In this document: piece by piece, positions 40,909 to 53,259 of the stretch
Position numbering within the stretch: the first letter of the stretch is position 1
Layout: each line of letters starts with the position of its first letter
DNA from: Limnomonas spitsbergensis
Taxonomy: Eukaryota > Chlorophyta > Chlorophyceae > Chlamydomonadales
Assembly: GCA_037349105.1 (NCBI GenBank)
Contig: JAYJMM010000036.1
Location: 1,772,001-1,836,000 of the forward strand
Reading direction: 5' to 3'
DNA: 64,000 nt
The notes under the pieces: generated by a model
What the model was told of the DNA's origin: nothing
Seen by the model: only the letters and a program-made list of their open reading frames with translations
Databases searched by the model: none
Made by a program: the position numbers and the translations under genes

Positions 40909-43892
40909 ATGCAGTTTAGCAACTTTCCAAACGATAATGTGCCGTGGCTGGCAACGCCGTGGCCTCCTCCTCCTGTCTCTGGCACGGTGAGCTGTTTTGT
41001 GTAAAAATATGCCTCGAAGCCTTGCACCATGCTCCCCTGCTCTATGCAGCCTCGGCCCCTGGGTTCAAAGTCTGAGCGGAAGTCACAGAGGGCGAAATTG
41101 AGCCAGTAGTTTCCAGTCTCCACGACCCCGCTGCCAATTCATCCTGTTTGCCCTCCATAACGCGACTCTTAGTAGCCGACCTCTCGCCTCCTTCCCTTCT
41201 GTGCTTCCTGCGCTGACCCGGCTGTGCCCCGCTTGCGCCTCCCCCCGGCCCTCGTCGCCCCTTTTTTAGGTGAAGACCTCCAGCGGACAGAGCGCGCACC
41301 CGCCTCCCTTGCAGCAGGTCCCCAAGCCTATGCCACGATGGAGCGTGTCCGCCCCTGCGCTGCCACACCACCATCCTCTCCGGATCCTCAGCCAGCCACC
41401 CCAGCCTTGGATGATGCCCAGCCAACCCCAGGCCTACCCTCCGATGCAGTTTGGCGCACCGCTAATGCCGCTGCCCCCTTGGTCCTCCATGCCCCTGGCC
41501 CCCCATCCCCCATTCTACTTCCTCAGCAGCCCGACCTCCAGCTGCTCCTCTGGGCTGCCCCTGCCTCTACTCTCAGCCCCGTCCAACAGCAGCGGCCCGG
41601 GCCCCGCCCTGCTGGCGAGCCGCCCGATCCACATGCCGCCCCACACCCTTGGGCTACCCTCCCCCGGATCCTACGCCGGAGACAAGCAGGCAGTCCTGCA
41701 GCGCACTGGACCTGTGAACACCACCGCCGCGGTCTCCGGTGACAGCCGAGTCAGTACGAGGCCTACTGATGACATCCATGCCAGTGAGAAAGGCCGCGCC
41801 TCCAGCAGCGGGCAGCACACCGGTGCCGAGCAACATGCCTTGGGATTCCGGAGCTTTGCGGGCAAAACCAGCTCGCAGTTCGCACTTGCCCCCTCCCCCA
41901 CCCCTGCTCCATCGGCACCTGCGCCAGCACCTCGGAAAGCGACGCCTCCCAGGGCAGTGCACCCCTACGCCGCCCGCATGCGCGAGAAGCTGGGGCCGAG
42001 CACGTTTGCCTCCATCCGCTCGTTGATGGTACGCCAGCAGGCGACTTTCACGCAGCAGCTCTTTGACATGCACAAGCTGGCTCAGGTGAGGCACTGAGGC
42101 CGCAGGAATCAGGGCAGCCGGAAAGAGGAAAATATTGTTGAGCAGCCACCTTTGAGTTCGTCTCTTGTACGCACAGCATACGGTAACGTAGCCAGTAAAA
42201 AATCTTGAGCAGATGATCCCTGATCAAAGCTGCTTCCCGCATACCGGTACTGCAAGCTACTGCACCATAGAAAGGTCGTCAAGTTGCCAACGCCTAGCGT
42301 ACCGCAGCTCGCTCATCAATGCCGTGCTGTTCCGCCATATTTTAAAAACTGTGGAGGCAATTACAGTACCTGTCTGGTGGAAGTGATGTCGCTGAGTTGG
42401 CTTTCAATCACGGTGGCTGGACCTCACATGAGCGACTCAGCCTCTGATAGAATCGTAAGGACCAGCACAGCACTATAACCGCAGAATCTGAGTTTCTGAC
42501 CCAAGCCGCTGCCGCCGCGTCCCGCCCCGCCCTGACCCTTGCCACCTCTCAAAGGTCGTCTCCCACCTCCCACATCTGCAGGTACAGAGCCTGCTCTTGT
42601 GCGAAATGGGCTTCCCGGGAATCCCCGCCTCGACCACCGAAACCGCACCGAGCTCACCCGCGCTGGCGCCTGCAAGGATGCTGCCCCCAGCCGCCAGGCC
42701 CTCGGGGTCCAAGCAGCCACTGACCGCGGGTGGGTGCGCTGTCGGGATTGATGCGGCGCCGCTCGCCACTGTCGAGCACCAAGGTGCAGCTTGGCCCACC
42801 AGCTGCGGCACCAGCCCCTCCGAGCCCCAAACGGCAAGGAAACCTCACGAGGTCTCTTGCGCATCTCAGGGGGGCGCAGCGCAGGAGCCGAGCCAGAAGC
42901 GGCAGAGGAACTCAGCGCTGGAGCAGCAGCTGCAACAACAGCAACCTCAGCTGCAGCCGCCTTCCAGCTTTGGCTGTTCCGCGGGTCTACCGGCATCTAG
43001 GCCTTTGGACGTGACTGCTGTAAACGAGGCATCAGCTCGCGTCTCGCCGTGGCGGCTGCCGGGCAGCGTTCAGAGGCCCGTGGACCTGCACGCGTCCCAC
43101 GCCAATGCGCCTGTCGCAGACACTGCACCAAAAGGGCTGCAGGAGCTGCAGGTGCAAGCCAACCAGGGGCAGCTGCCAGGAGGAGGAGGCTCGAGGCCCT
43201 TGGTCAGGCACCCACAGCTACCACCGGCAAACAGGTCAGCGGCAACTGCACCATCGGCTGCTGCACGGACCCCGTGGCCAACCATGTCCGTTGGTCGCTG
43301 GCAGCAGCAGCCGAGTGAGGCAACGCCTACCTCATCAAGGGGCACGGCAGCAGGGGGCGGCTGCCAGTCCGAGGCCTTGGCAGGTTTAGCCCCCTCGGGT
43401 ATTGACGGGGACAGCCTCGGTGCGGGCCTCCCGGCAGACGCCTCCTCAAGGGCGCCCCTTTTGCAAGAGACGATGCTGGATGGTGGTAACGGCGGCATGC
43501 AGCAGCTGGAGCTGGAGTCCCAGGTGTGCGCCCCTAACGCCTGTCCATCAAATTCAGCAGAGCGGGAGGTGAAGGCTGCGGCGGCGGCTTGGGCCGGCGA
43601 AGATGCGGCTGCGGCCTTGGGCCGCGAAATTCAGCAGACCCCCGTCGCGGGCGATGGCTGGGTGCCTTGGTGGCGAGACACCACGAAGGTCACATTCGAG
43701 AGCTCTGCCGCCGTCGCCGCCCCGCAGACGCTTCCAGGACGCGGCGCTGTGCGGCCCGCTGCGCCGGTGGGAGCGGCTGACTGCCACGTCGAGTACCCTG
43801 CACGCGGCGATCTCCCGCTGAAGAAGCGCGCCAAGTATTGGATCCCCGCAGGTCACCTTGGTGAGATATGGGGAGGGTCTCATCTGAATTAA
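40909..43892 (+). CDS. ELF3: ELF3-like protein B, divergent paralogue
   Basis: Exons 40909-40986 (starts MQFSNFPNDNV, 26 codons, phase 0), 41270-42085 (272 codons) and 42582-43892 (stop) or 42582-43850 spliced to 44339-44533. It parallels copy A exon by exon: short first exon, long proline-rich second exon ending RQQATFTQQLFDMHKLAQ, then VQSLLLCEMGF (copy A: RQQSTYVQQLFELHKLCQ then MQKLLMCEME). In the third exon GWVPWWRDTTKVTFESSAAV matches copy A's RWWNDAAMTFGDVAAPQ, and LPLKKRAKYW matches LPYKKRAMMYN, so copy B fuses the regions of A exons 3-6 into one exon. The 3' end is uncertain. Function, as for A, is inferred from the short plant ELF3 motif only. Confidence 0.62.
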
Positions 43893-44338
43893 ATAAAGCC
43901 AAGGAAGGATACATGGGTGAAGAAAATGGTACAAGATTTACTGAGGCCGTTTTTAAGCAGGTACAGAAAACAGAACCAGAGGAAGGTGTTGAAGTGTGTA
44001 TGTGTGTCTTGTGCTTACCTTTGCAGCGGTAGCTTATGGAGGTGTTGAAGTGTGTGTGTGTGTGTGTGTGTTGTGGCCTCCTTAAAAGTGGGAGCTATTA
44101 GTATAGATTAACCCGATGCGGCCCTTTACCCCACATCACTGGGAGGAGTGAGGAGCTGTAGGGCGTGTCTGTTGTGGCTACCTTTGGCGCGGTGGCTTCA
44201 ATTACTTGCTTGAAGTAAACAAGTGATGTCTCCAAACGGCCAATTACCCCAGATGATACTCTGACGGCTATTGTATATCCCCACCAGGCATTTACTTACC
44301 CTTTCTAACGTTCAACCTGTCGCTTTGCCTCTGAACAG
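43893..44338 (+). other. 3' region or last intron of ELF3-like B
   Basis: Contains two GT-rich tracts (near 43997 and 44050) in diverged copies of GGAGGTGTTGAAGTGTGTGT, and a TACCTTTG(C/G)(A/C)GCGGT direct repeat (about 44018 and 44169). If exon 3 splices at 43850, this is intron. Confidence 0.5.
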
Positions 44339-44533
44339 GAGAACACCAGATTCAGGGGAGGGCCTAGCAGCATTCCAGCGTACCCCAAAGTCTTTCAACG
44401 GAGCTGGATCTGCCCCTGCCTGGCGCTGCGAGGGGACGCCACGTCGCCACCTCGTCGGCGCAAGGCGGCGCTGCCCCCCAGGGCCTCAGGCAGGCTCGTG
44501 CAGGAGAGCTGGTGCATCTGGGCTGGTTTGTGA
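44339..44533 (+). CDS. candidate last exon of ELF3-like B
   Basis: Preceded by CTCTGAACAG, a plausible acceptor. In phase 0 it encodes 64 residues beginning ENTRFRGGPSS, with a basic RRRKAALPP segment, then TGA. Copy A's corresponding last exons are also short and basic (NRFSMGGGG, then PKKDNKKLKVAAD), but similarity is too weak to be sure. Confidence 0.35.
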   Translation, partial: ENTRFRGGPSSIPAYPKVFQRSWICPCLALRGDATSPPRRRKAALPPRASGRLVQESWCIWAGL

Positions 44534-46218
44534 GTTATTGTGCTGTGGAACCGATGCATAGCTTCCAAGCAGCTACCTGCCCGCCTGGCACCAGATGACT
44601 ATACGAATGCTATATTTTAGCCCTCCTGTTTTTCTGTGTTCGCCCATGCTTGTCATTCAAGCAGCTTTTACGAGTGACTGATGTAGCCATTCAGAACAAC
44701 CCTGAACCAAACACAATTATTTTAGTACGCTGGCCAGGGCGAAATCCCAAGGTCATGACAGTTAGATATGTACTATTTTGGGTCGGGAACGTAGGTAAGG
44801 CAACAAGTCTCTTGGGTGCTGGCGCAGGAGCGTAAGACTATATGTACTATTGCGAGTCCATTTCGATACGCCCGCTCAGAAGAGTGCTGTACTGTTTGCC
44901 TGACATGTGTGGAAGGGCATACGGGGCATGAGCGCAAAAGACATAGCAACCATGTAGAGGCAGCTTTGATCCCCGGTGTTGGCCAGCCATGCATATGGCA
45001 AGCTGCAGATGGCCTGAGATGACGTGCGTTGATATGTAAAGGGAGCGAGGATGGCTTTCGTGATGTGTGTGTCTCTGTGTGGGTTTGTTTCCTTGACCAG
45101 CAGCGTTGATTCGCACTGCGGATCTGGGGTAGATTTGGGATCTGCATTTTTCCCTCGCATGATCTGGAGGAGTAGAAGTGTGGCATGTCCTAGCAGCAGC
45201 TGGTTCACACATATGTACATTGTGTCTCTCGCTTGCTGTACACGTTACCCAGCCCAGGGTGTAAATTTGAGGTTCCTCTCGAGGTAGCAGTCAAACACTT
45301 GGCGTGGATTGTTTTTCAAAGGGATCTGCCTATCTCGATGGAATGGCACCAGGCATTCAAAATTGTGCATAGTTTCGGTGAATTTGTTTGCCAAATTGTG
45401 AATTCGTGTGCATGAATTTGTTTACAACGGTCTTTATATCCCAAGCCCAGCTTGAATTGCTTAATTATTTGGGGGTTTCCAAACACCCTGTTCAGTTCAG
45501 GTAACTGTCTGCTGATTTTCGGCCTTTTCTCCGGCTTACGAATTTGCCCTGAAATGTCGGAACTCTGCTCGTGACGTCAGAGAAACTTTGCTTGTAGCCG
45601 ACACGGAACGCCCCGGCTTTTATGTACTGGACTGCTGCTCCCGCAGTGCAGAGCTTCAATTTATGTACCTTAATTTTTTTGATGTGCCTCTTCCAATGCA
45701 CGGTGTGTGGTTACCATGTTGAACAAGTTGTCGATCAAATGAACTGGCAGGTTTGGGGCTTCCGGCAGGCACACCCTGTTTTCTCCCTTAGTCTTGAAAT
45801 TTTATAGCGTGATGGCTGAGAGATCTTTCTCTTCAGGACCATAGATGGTATGCGCCCTTGCTCAATATATGGTAGATTGGTATTGCACCTCTATGTGTGT
45901 AAGCTTCAACCTCACTTGCCAGTTGCTGCGCTGTGCACTGTAATCGTCTAATAACACGCAACATGCTTAACGCCCATGAACATTTGTCATCCTGGCACTC
46001 ATCACGCCCCCACCCAGACACACTTTTCATTGAAGTCAGCGCAGCGGCACACACACTGGAACTTACTTCCCTTGTTCTCTGTTAGTTCCCAACCTGACAG
46101 TTGGACTATATGAGGTTATAATCTAATAATATACAATAGCCTTGTCACCCCAAGGGACAGGCCAACCGGGTGGGTAAACACAAACACACACAAAAAGGCG
46201 CGGCAGGGTCTAACACGA
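44534..46218. other. intergenic, nothing recognised
   Basis: Several medium open frames on both strands have no recognisable family, biased codon use or matching splice context. I see no array or mobile element in this stretch. Confidence 0.5.
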
Positions 46219-46253
46219 CCGAGCCTCTTTGAGCAGGACCCGTAGGTGCAACG
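46219..46253 (+). mobile_element. degenerate LINE 3'-end-like fragment
   Basis: CCGAGCCTCTTTGAGCAGGA then CCCGTAGGTGCAACG resembles the terminal LINE motif GAGC..GGGCCCAGAGGTGTAACG. A still weaker copy follows at about 46335-46376. Confidence 0.45.
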
Positions 46254-46891
46254 ATATTGATCCGCATTCACACAACTTGTTTTTATACATTCCCCTCCAA
46301 TTCCTATGAGGTTTTGGGGCACCCCAACGGCTGAGCCTGTTGAGGCGCTGATCAGGGCTAAGAGGTTAAACGCCATTACCGCATTGTCACTCCTTTGAAT
46401 CCTGGGTCAAACCTAACATTTTTACATTTGAGAAAATTGGTGGAGGCGCCCAGTGGTGTAACGCTGGTGGCATCCATACCCAGGGGTTGAGGGATCGAAC
46501 GCGCCAGGCGATCTTCTATCCCCCCCCGCCTGGAAAGCCGGATTCAATGTTCCTGCCACCTCACATAGGAGGATGACATGGCTGCACCATGGCTCATGCT
46601 GTGCATGGCAGCTGGAATCGAGCCTAGTCATTCCCTACCAGCCCCACGCGGCCGAGTGTCCAGCAAGGCCCAGCGTGCATGCACCGTAATAAACATTTGT
46701 GAAGTCTGGGGGCCAGGTCTCCTAATGCTGAACTCCGCCCGGTCACTAGTCAAACAAACAGTAGCCACCAGAGAGCTGCTGTGCTTCCGACGTGATCAGC
46801 TGTTGGAGGATTCTGCATCTACTTATTCGTTGCTGCCCCTGTCCCTGTCCCAGTAGTATGCAGTGGTGTTGCCCTGGCTGGAAGTCAATGG

Positions 46892-46926
46892 CGTTACACC
46901 TCTGGGCCCTGTTCAAAAAGGCTCGG
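46892..46926 (-). mobile_element. LINE 3'-end fragment
   Basis: Reverse complement reads CCGAGCCTTTTTGAACAGGG then CCCAGAGGTGTAACG. The flanking GAAGTCAATGG also resembles the flank of the 39065 copy (TAAGTCAATGA). Confidence 0.7.
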
Positions 46927-48292
46927 CCGCCTGGCTAGAAGTGGTCGTCTGCTTGACGGTCTACCTTAGGCTCGTGCTCTGTTCTGATCTGTCTCAATGC
47001 TTGGCTGGCATCCATATCCAATCAGGTTGTAAATAATGGTTTCAATCGCCTAGCCTATTCGCTCATGCCTGAATTCAGAGTAAATTTAAGACATGTAGCC
47101 AGATCGAGAGCTAGATGCCTACACAGAAAATCTGTACTATGCTGGGCCACTGGACATTGCTTACGTACAGCAGAAAGGTAATGCAAGGATCTCTGGAAAT
47201 TTTAAAAGCATCCTAGAATTTACCTGTAGTGGCATGCAGAAAGTTCCCTTCGATCCTGGGTCCTATGACTCCTCTCGGTAGTCTCTCTAGCAACCGTCAA
47301 ACCAGGAAACCCTAACCGCTCGACCACCCGCCGCTCGACCATAATGCAAAACCCACCGGTACCGGTACCGGTCAGTCGGTCACTACCTGTTTCTCATAAA
47401 GCTACAATTTTCCACTCATCAAATTTTCTTTAGCCCCGTTCTTGCCCCCTGAGTACCGGAGTATGGCAGGAGACAGCTTCTATCATTTACGCTTAATTTC
47501 GAACCCATATTGAACTCTTAGCTTGGGCAGCAACATTCCGAAACAAAGCCTTCGCAAGTACCAGATCCGCTTTTGCGCAACGTGTCATCCCCCACCAGCT
47601 TCATAGATGCCTCCCAAGTTTGCGCTGGGCCTGGCACTGATCATCGACAAAGACGATGTTCCGCCGATGGACCATCACACCCGGGCTCCCAAGACGACAA
47701 TGGCTCCAGGAACCTTCGAGCGATGGTGCGGGATTCCGTGCAAGGCTGCTACTGCTGCTGATGCTGCCTCTGATACAGGCACTGATGCTGCACTTCATAC
47801 TTTTGAGTGGTGGACAGAGACCCCAGGGGCGGTCTCTGCCCCATAAGTCTCAGGATGACAGGATTGCGCGAGCATGCACGACCCTCGCTCCCCATGCGTG
47901 AGGCTGCTTGGACACCAGTCCAAAATCCACATGCATGCGTGGCGTGATTTGAATTTGGCCGTTCATATCATGAAACACTGACCAGATCCAAGGCTGACCA
48001 GATCCAAGGCTGACGTTGCATGCAAAGCTTCGAGGCGCCACCCGTCACCGGTTCCAGGATCCCCTCCTAGCCCATCTAATGATGGGATAGATGGATTCCT
48101 GGGGATGTTGGAACGGCTCAGTGCATGCAGTCAAGCAGTTTGTCTTATTTTAAGCAGTCAAAGATGTACAGCACTTGCCTGCATAAGGGTCAGACATGAC
48201 CATGTCTCTTGAACAATGCCATCTCTCCTGATGAATCAGTCAAATCATTCAATGGCCCAGCCCAGAATCTGGCAGCCAGGCGCCGGACATGC
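46927..48292. other. intergenic, nothing recognised
   Basis: Includes an ACCGGTACCGGTACCGGT palindromic run near 47357 and a small direct repeat of GACCAGATCCAAGGCTGA at about 47981 and 47997. A 79-codon open frame at 47607-47846 (MPPKFALGLALIIDKDD) has no recognisable family. Confidence 0.5.
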
Positions 48293-48300
48293 ATTTGAAC

Positions 48301-48451
48301 CAGTGCTGTGCCAATTACGGTCCTTACGGAGGCTGGATTACGTAGCTGAGTTTCAGTCACCGTAATTTCAAGGCAAATTCAGCTACTTTTACAGTAAGGG
48401 ACCGTAATTACCAACACGATTTCTGAATTACGGCGCAATGGCACAGCACTG
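48301..48451. mobile_element. hAT-type MITE, 151 bp, with 8-bp target duplication
   Basis: Perfect 13-bp terminal inverted repeats CAGTGCTGTGCCA / TGGCACAGCACTG, with further interior complementarity (AATTACGG near both ends). It is flanked on both sides by the 8-bp direct repeat ATTTGAAC (48293-48300 and 48452-48459). CAGTG ends plus an 8-bp duplication are the hAT superfamily hallmark. No coding capacity, so mobilised in trans if at all. Terminal identity suggests a fairly recent insertion. Confidence 0.92.
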
Positions 48452-48459
48452 ATTTGAAC

Positions 48460-48690
48460 CTGGTGTGCATGTATGGAGGAGCACACGTTTGCATGGCCAT
48501 GCATATCAGAATGCGCATGTCGGCATGTGCATATGAATGCACATGTGAACTTTTGCATGCGCGTCCGGATGTGCATGCGCATGTCTTGTATATACATGCA
48601 TGCGCATGTGTATGCGTATGTGCCATGCACGTCCAGCTCTGGCTGTGCATGAGACCATGTGCCATGCATGTTCAAGTACACATTGTTATA
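48460..48690 (+). repeat. alternating purine-pyrimidine tract rich in GCATGTGCAT
   Basis: About 200 bp dominated by GCATGCGCATGTGCATATG-like alternation, with TATATACATGCATGCGCATG at its centre. Such sequence favours left-handed DNA or cruciforms. No coding signal. Confidence 0.8.
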
Positions 48691-48801
48691 TGGATGAGCC
48701 GTCTGACATGGTGTGCAGAAGGGGCCATGTGATCTCACATGCAACTGAAATGCTGCATGCGTTTGCTGAATCTGCAGGATTCACTCCGCATGGACAACGA
48801 C

Positions 48802-51800
48802 GGGATCACGGTGGGCCGAGCAGAGATCATGGGTGGGCTGGGCAGAGGTCATGGGTGGGCTGGGCAGAGATCATGGGAGGGCTGGGCAGAGATCATGGGT
48901 GGGCTGGGCAGAGATCATGAGCGGGCTGGGCAGAGATCATGGGAGGGCTGGGCAGAGATCATGGGTGGGCTGGGCAGAGATCATGGGGGGGCTGGGCAGA
49001 GATCATGGGTGGGCTGGGCAGAGATCATGGGTGGACTGGGCAGAGATCATGGGTGGGCTAGGCAGGGATCATGGGTGGGCTGGGTAGAGATCATGGGTGG
49101 GCGGGGCAGATATCATGGGTGGGCTGGGCAGAGATCATGGGTGGGCTGGGCATAGATCTTGGGTGGGCTGGGCAGAGATCATGGGTGGGCTGGGCAGAGA
49201 TCATGGGTGGGCTGGGCAGATATCATGGGTGGGCTGGGCAGAGATCATGGGTGGGCTGGGCAGATATCATGGGTGGGCTGGGCAGAGATCATGGGTGGGC
49301 TGGGCAGAGATCATGGGTGGGCTGGGCATAGATCTTGGGTGGGCTGGGCAGAGATCATGTGAGGGCTGGGAAGAGATCATGGGTGGGCTGGGCAGATATC
49401 ATGGGTGGGCTGGGCAGAGATCATGGGTGGGCTGGGCAGAGATCATGGGTGGGCTGGGCAGAGATCATGGGTGGGCTGGGCAGAGATCATGGGTGGGCTG
49501 GGCATAGATCATGGGAGGGCTGGGCAGAGATCATGGGAGGGCTGGGCAGAGATCATGGGTGGGCTGGGCAGATATCATGGGTGGGCTGGGCAGAGATCAT
49601 GGGTGGGCTGGGCAGATATCATGGGTGGGCTGGGCAGAGATCATGGGTGGGCTGGGCAGAGATCATGGGTGGGCTGGGCAGATATCATGGGTGGGCTGGG
49701 CAGAGATCATGGGCGGGCTGGGCAGAGATCATGGGTGGGCTGGGCAGAGATCATGGGTGGGCTGGGCAGAGATCATGGGTGGGCTGGGCATAGATCTTGG
49801 GTGGGCTGGGCAGAGATCATGGGAGGGCTGGGCAGAGATCATGGGTGGGCTGGGCAGATATCATGGGTGGGCTGGGCAGAGATCATGGGTGGGCTGGGCA
49901 GATATCATGGGTGGGCTGGGCAGAGATCATGGGTGGGCTGGGCATAGATCATGGGTGGGCTGGGCAGAGATCATGGGTGGGCTGGGCAGAGATCATGGGT
50001 GGGCTGGGCAGAGATCATGGGTGGGCTGGGCATAGATCTTGGGTGGGCTGGGCAGAGATCATGGGAGGGCTGGGCAGAGATCATGGGTGGGCTGGGCAGA
50101 GATCATGGGAGGGCTGGGCAGATATCATGGGTGGGATGGGTAGAGATCATGGGTGGGCTGGGCAGAGATCATGGGTGGGCTGGGCAGAGATCATGGGTGG
50201 GCTGGGCAGAGATCATGGGATTGCAGGGAAGAGATTATGGGAGGGCTGGGCAGATATCAAGGGGGGGATGGGTAGAGATCATGGGTGGGCTGGGCAGAGA
50301 TCATGGGAGGGCTGGGCAGAGATCATGGGTGGGCTGGGCATAGATCTTGGGTGGGCTGGGCAGAGATCATGGGATGGCAGGGCAGAGATCATGGGTGGGC
50401 TGGGCAGATATCATGGGTGGGATGGGTAGAGGTCATGTGTGGGCTGGGCAGAGATCATGGGTGGGCTGGGCAGAGATCATGGGTGGGCAGAGATCATGGG
50501 TGGGCTGGGCAGATATCATGGGTGGGATGGGTAGAGGTCATGGGTGGGCTGGGCAGAGATCATGGGTGGGCTGGGCAGAGATCATGGGAGGGCTGGGCAG
50601 ATATCATGGGTGGGATGGGCAGATATCATGGGTGGGCTGGGCAGATATCATGGGTGGGCTGGGCAGAGATCATGGGAGGGCTGGGCAGAGATCATGGGTG
50701 GGCTGGGCAGAGATCATGGGTGGGCTGGGCATAGATCTTGGGTGGGCTGGGCAGAGATCATGGGATGGCAGGGCAGAGATCATGGGTGGGCTGGGCAGAT
50801 ATCATGGGTGGGATGGGTAGAGGTCATGTGTGGGCTGGGCAGAGATCATGGGTGGGCTGGGCAGAGATCATGGGTGTGCAGAGATCATGGGTGGGTTGGG
50901 CAGATATCATGGGTGGGATGGGTAGAGGTCATGGGTGGGCTGGGCAGAGATTATGGGTGGGCTGGGCAGGGATCATGTGTGGACTGGGCAGATGGCATGG
51001 GTTGGCTGGGCAGATATCATGGGTGGGCTGTGCAGAGATCATGGGTGGGCAGAGATCATGGGTGGGCTGGGTAGAGATCATGGGTGGGCTGGACAGAGAT
51101 CATGGGTGGACTGGACAGAGATCATGGGTGGGCTGGGCAGAGATCATGGGTGGGCTGGGTAGAGATCATGGGTGCGCTGGGCAGAGATCATGGGTGGTCT
51201 GGGCATGGATCATGTGTGGGCTGGGCAAAGATAATGGGAGGGATGGACATAGATCATGGGTGGGCTGGGCAGAGATCATGGGTGGGCAGGGATCATGGGT
51301 GGGCTGGGCAGAGGTCATGGGTGGGCTGGACAGAGATCATGGGTGCGCTTGGCAGAGATCATGGGTGGGCTGGGCAGGGATCATGGGTGGGCTGGGCAAA
51401 GATCATGGGAGGGATGGACATAGATCATGGGTGGGATGGGCAGAGATCATGAGTGGGCTGGGCAGAGATCATGGGTGGGCAGGGCAGAGATCATGGGTGG
51501 GGCTGGGCAGGGATCATGTGTGGACTGGGCAGATGGCATGGGTGGGCTGGGCAGATATCATGGGTGGGCTGGGCAGAGATCATGGGTGGGCTGGGCAGAG
51601 ATCATGGGTGGGCTGGGCATAGATCTTGGGTGGGCTGGGCAGAGATCATGGGAGGGCTGGGCAGAGATCATGGGTGGGCTGGGCAGATATCATGGGTGGG
51701 CTGGGCAGATATCATGGGTGGGCTGGGCAGAGATCATGGGTGGGCTGGGCAGAGATCATGGGTGGGCTGGGCATAGATCTTGGGTGGGCTGGGCAGAGAT

Positions 51801-52771
51801 CATGGGAGGGCTGGGCAGAGATCATGGGTGGGCTGGGCAGAGATCATGGGATGGCAGGGCAGAGATCATGGGAGGGCTGGGCAGATATCATGGGTGGGAT
51901 GGGCAGATATCATGGGTGGGCTGGGCAGAGATCATGGGTGGGCTGGGCAGAGATCATGGGAGGGCTGGGCAGAGATCATGGGTGGGCTGGGCAGAGATCA
52001 TGGGTGGGCTGGGCATAGATCTTGGGATGGCAGGGCAGAGATCATGGGTGGGCTGGGCAGCTATCATGGGTGGGATGGGTAGAGGTCATGTGTGGGCTGG
52101 GCAGAGATCATGGGTGGGCTGGGCAGAGATCATGGGAGGGCTGGGCAGAGATCATGGGTGGGCTGGGCAGAGATCATGGGTGGGATGGGTAGAGATCATG
52201 GGTGGGCTGGGCAGAGATCCTGGGTGGGCTGGGCAGAGATCATGGGTGTGCAGAGATCATGGGTGGGCTGGGCAGAGATCATGGGTGGGATGGGTAGAGG
52301 TCATGGGTGGGCTGGGCAGAGATCATGGGTGGGCTGGGCAGGGATCATGTGTGGACTGGGCAGATGGCATGGGTTGGCTGGGCAGATATCATGGGTGGGC
52401 TGTGCAGAGATCATGGGCTGGGCAGAGATCATGGGTGGGCAGGGATCATGGGTGGGCTGGGCAGAGGTCATGGGTGGGCTGGACAGAGATCATGAGTGGG
52501 CTGGGCAGAGATCATGGGTGCGCTGGGCAGAGATCATGGGTGGGCTGGGCAGGGATCATGGGTGGGCTGGGCAAAGATCATGGGAGGGATGGACATAGAT
52601 CATGGGTGGGCTGGGCAGAGATCATGAGTGGGCTGGGCAGAGATCATGGGTGGGCAGGGATCATGGGTGGGCTGGGATCATGGGTGGGCTGGGCAGAGGA
52701 CATGGGTGGGCTGGACAGAGATCATGGGTGAGCTGGGCAGAGATCATGGGTGGGCTGGGCAGAGATCATGC
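48802..52771 (+). repeat. 22-bp minisatellite, about 178 copies (4 kb)
   Basis: Unit ATCATGGGTGGGCTGGGCAG plus AG. Variants (GATATCAT, CATAGATCTTGG, GGGAGGG, GATGGGTAGAGG, GGATGGCAGG) recur in the same order in larger blocks, so the array has higher-order structure of several hundred bp. Stop-free in three plus frames (MGGLGRDHGWAGQRSWVGWAE). Not a gene. Confidence 0.98.
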
Positions 52772-53248
52772 AGAGCTCTAGGTTTCGGGGCTAAGGGTTC
52801 AAGGTGCAGCTTTTCATATGCTTGGGAGAGGCGACGGTTTTGTTAGTCTTTCGTACAAGTACATTTGTCACTGGTCCGGTACCTTCAGGTTTTGTGAGCA
52901 TGCAGGTTTTTTCTCAAGCTAGTTTCACCCTAAAAATTACAGCATCACGGATATGAGCGAACTAGGCAGAGTGTGGGCAAAGCCCATAATTGTAGAAGAT
53001 TACTGCATTTTCTTTGAGGATCACTTGCATGGCGGTTCGCCTGAATCTTCCGAGCACTGCCTCTAGCCATGACTCACACCAGCCCATAGCGGTGATGGCG
53101 CAGATGTGGGTGATGGCGCAGATGTGGCTTGCCTTGTTCTGTACACTCCCGTACATCCCTAGGTTGTGCTTTTTTACCAGCCCTGAACGCAAGCCAGCCC
53201 TGAAAAAACCAGCCCTGCAGCCAGCCAGCCCTGACGCTTGCTAGCCCT
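52772..53248. other. spacer between arrays, nothing firm
   Basis: Contains short direct repeats (GCGCAGATGTGG..TGATG at 53098-53128, CCAGCCCTG at 53180-53232). No recognised exon. Confidence 0.45.
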
Positions 53249-53259
53249 CTGCATGCAGG

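Noticed and set aside
44773..45220. Minus-strand open frames of 114-137 codons
   Set aside because: Overlapping frames with no domain. Composition is typical of non-coding sequence.
47607..47846. 79-codon open frame MPPKFALGLALIIDKDD
   Set aside because: No recognisable family, no splice context, and length expected by chance in GC-rich DNA.
48739..52846. Open frames with MGGLGRDHGWAGQRSW repeats up to 434 codons
   Set aside because: 22-bp minisatellite, open in every plus frame. No coding signal.
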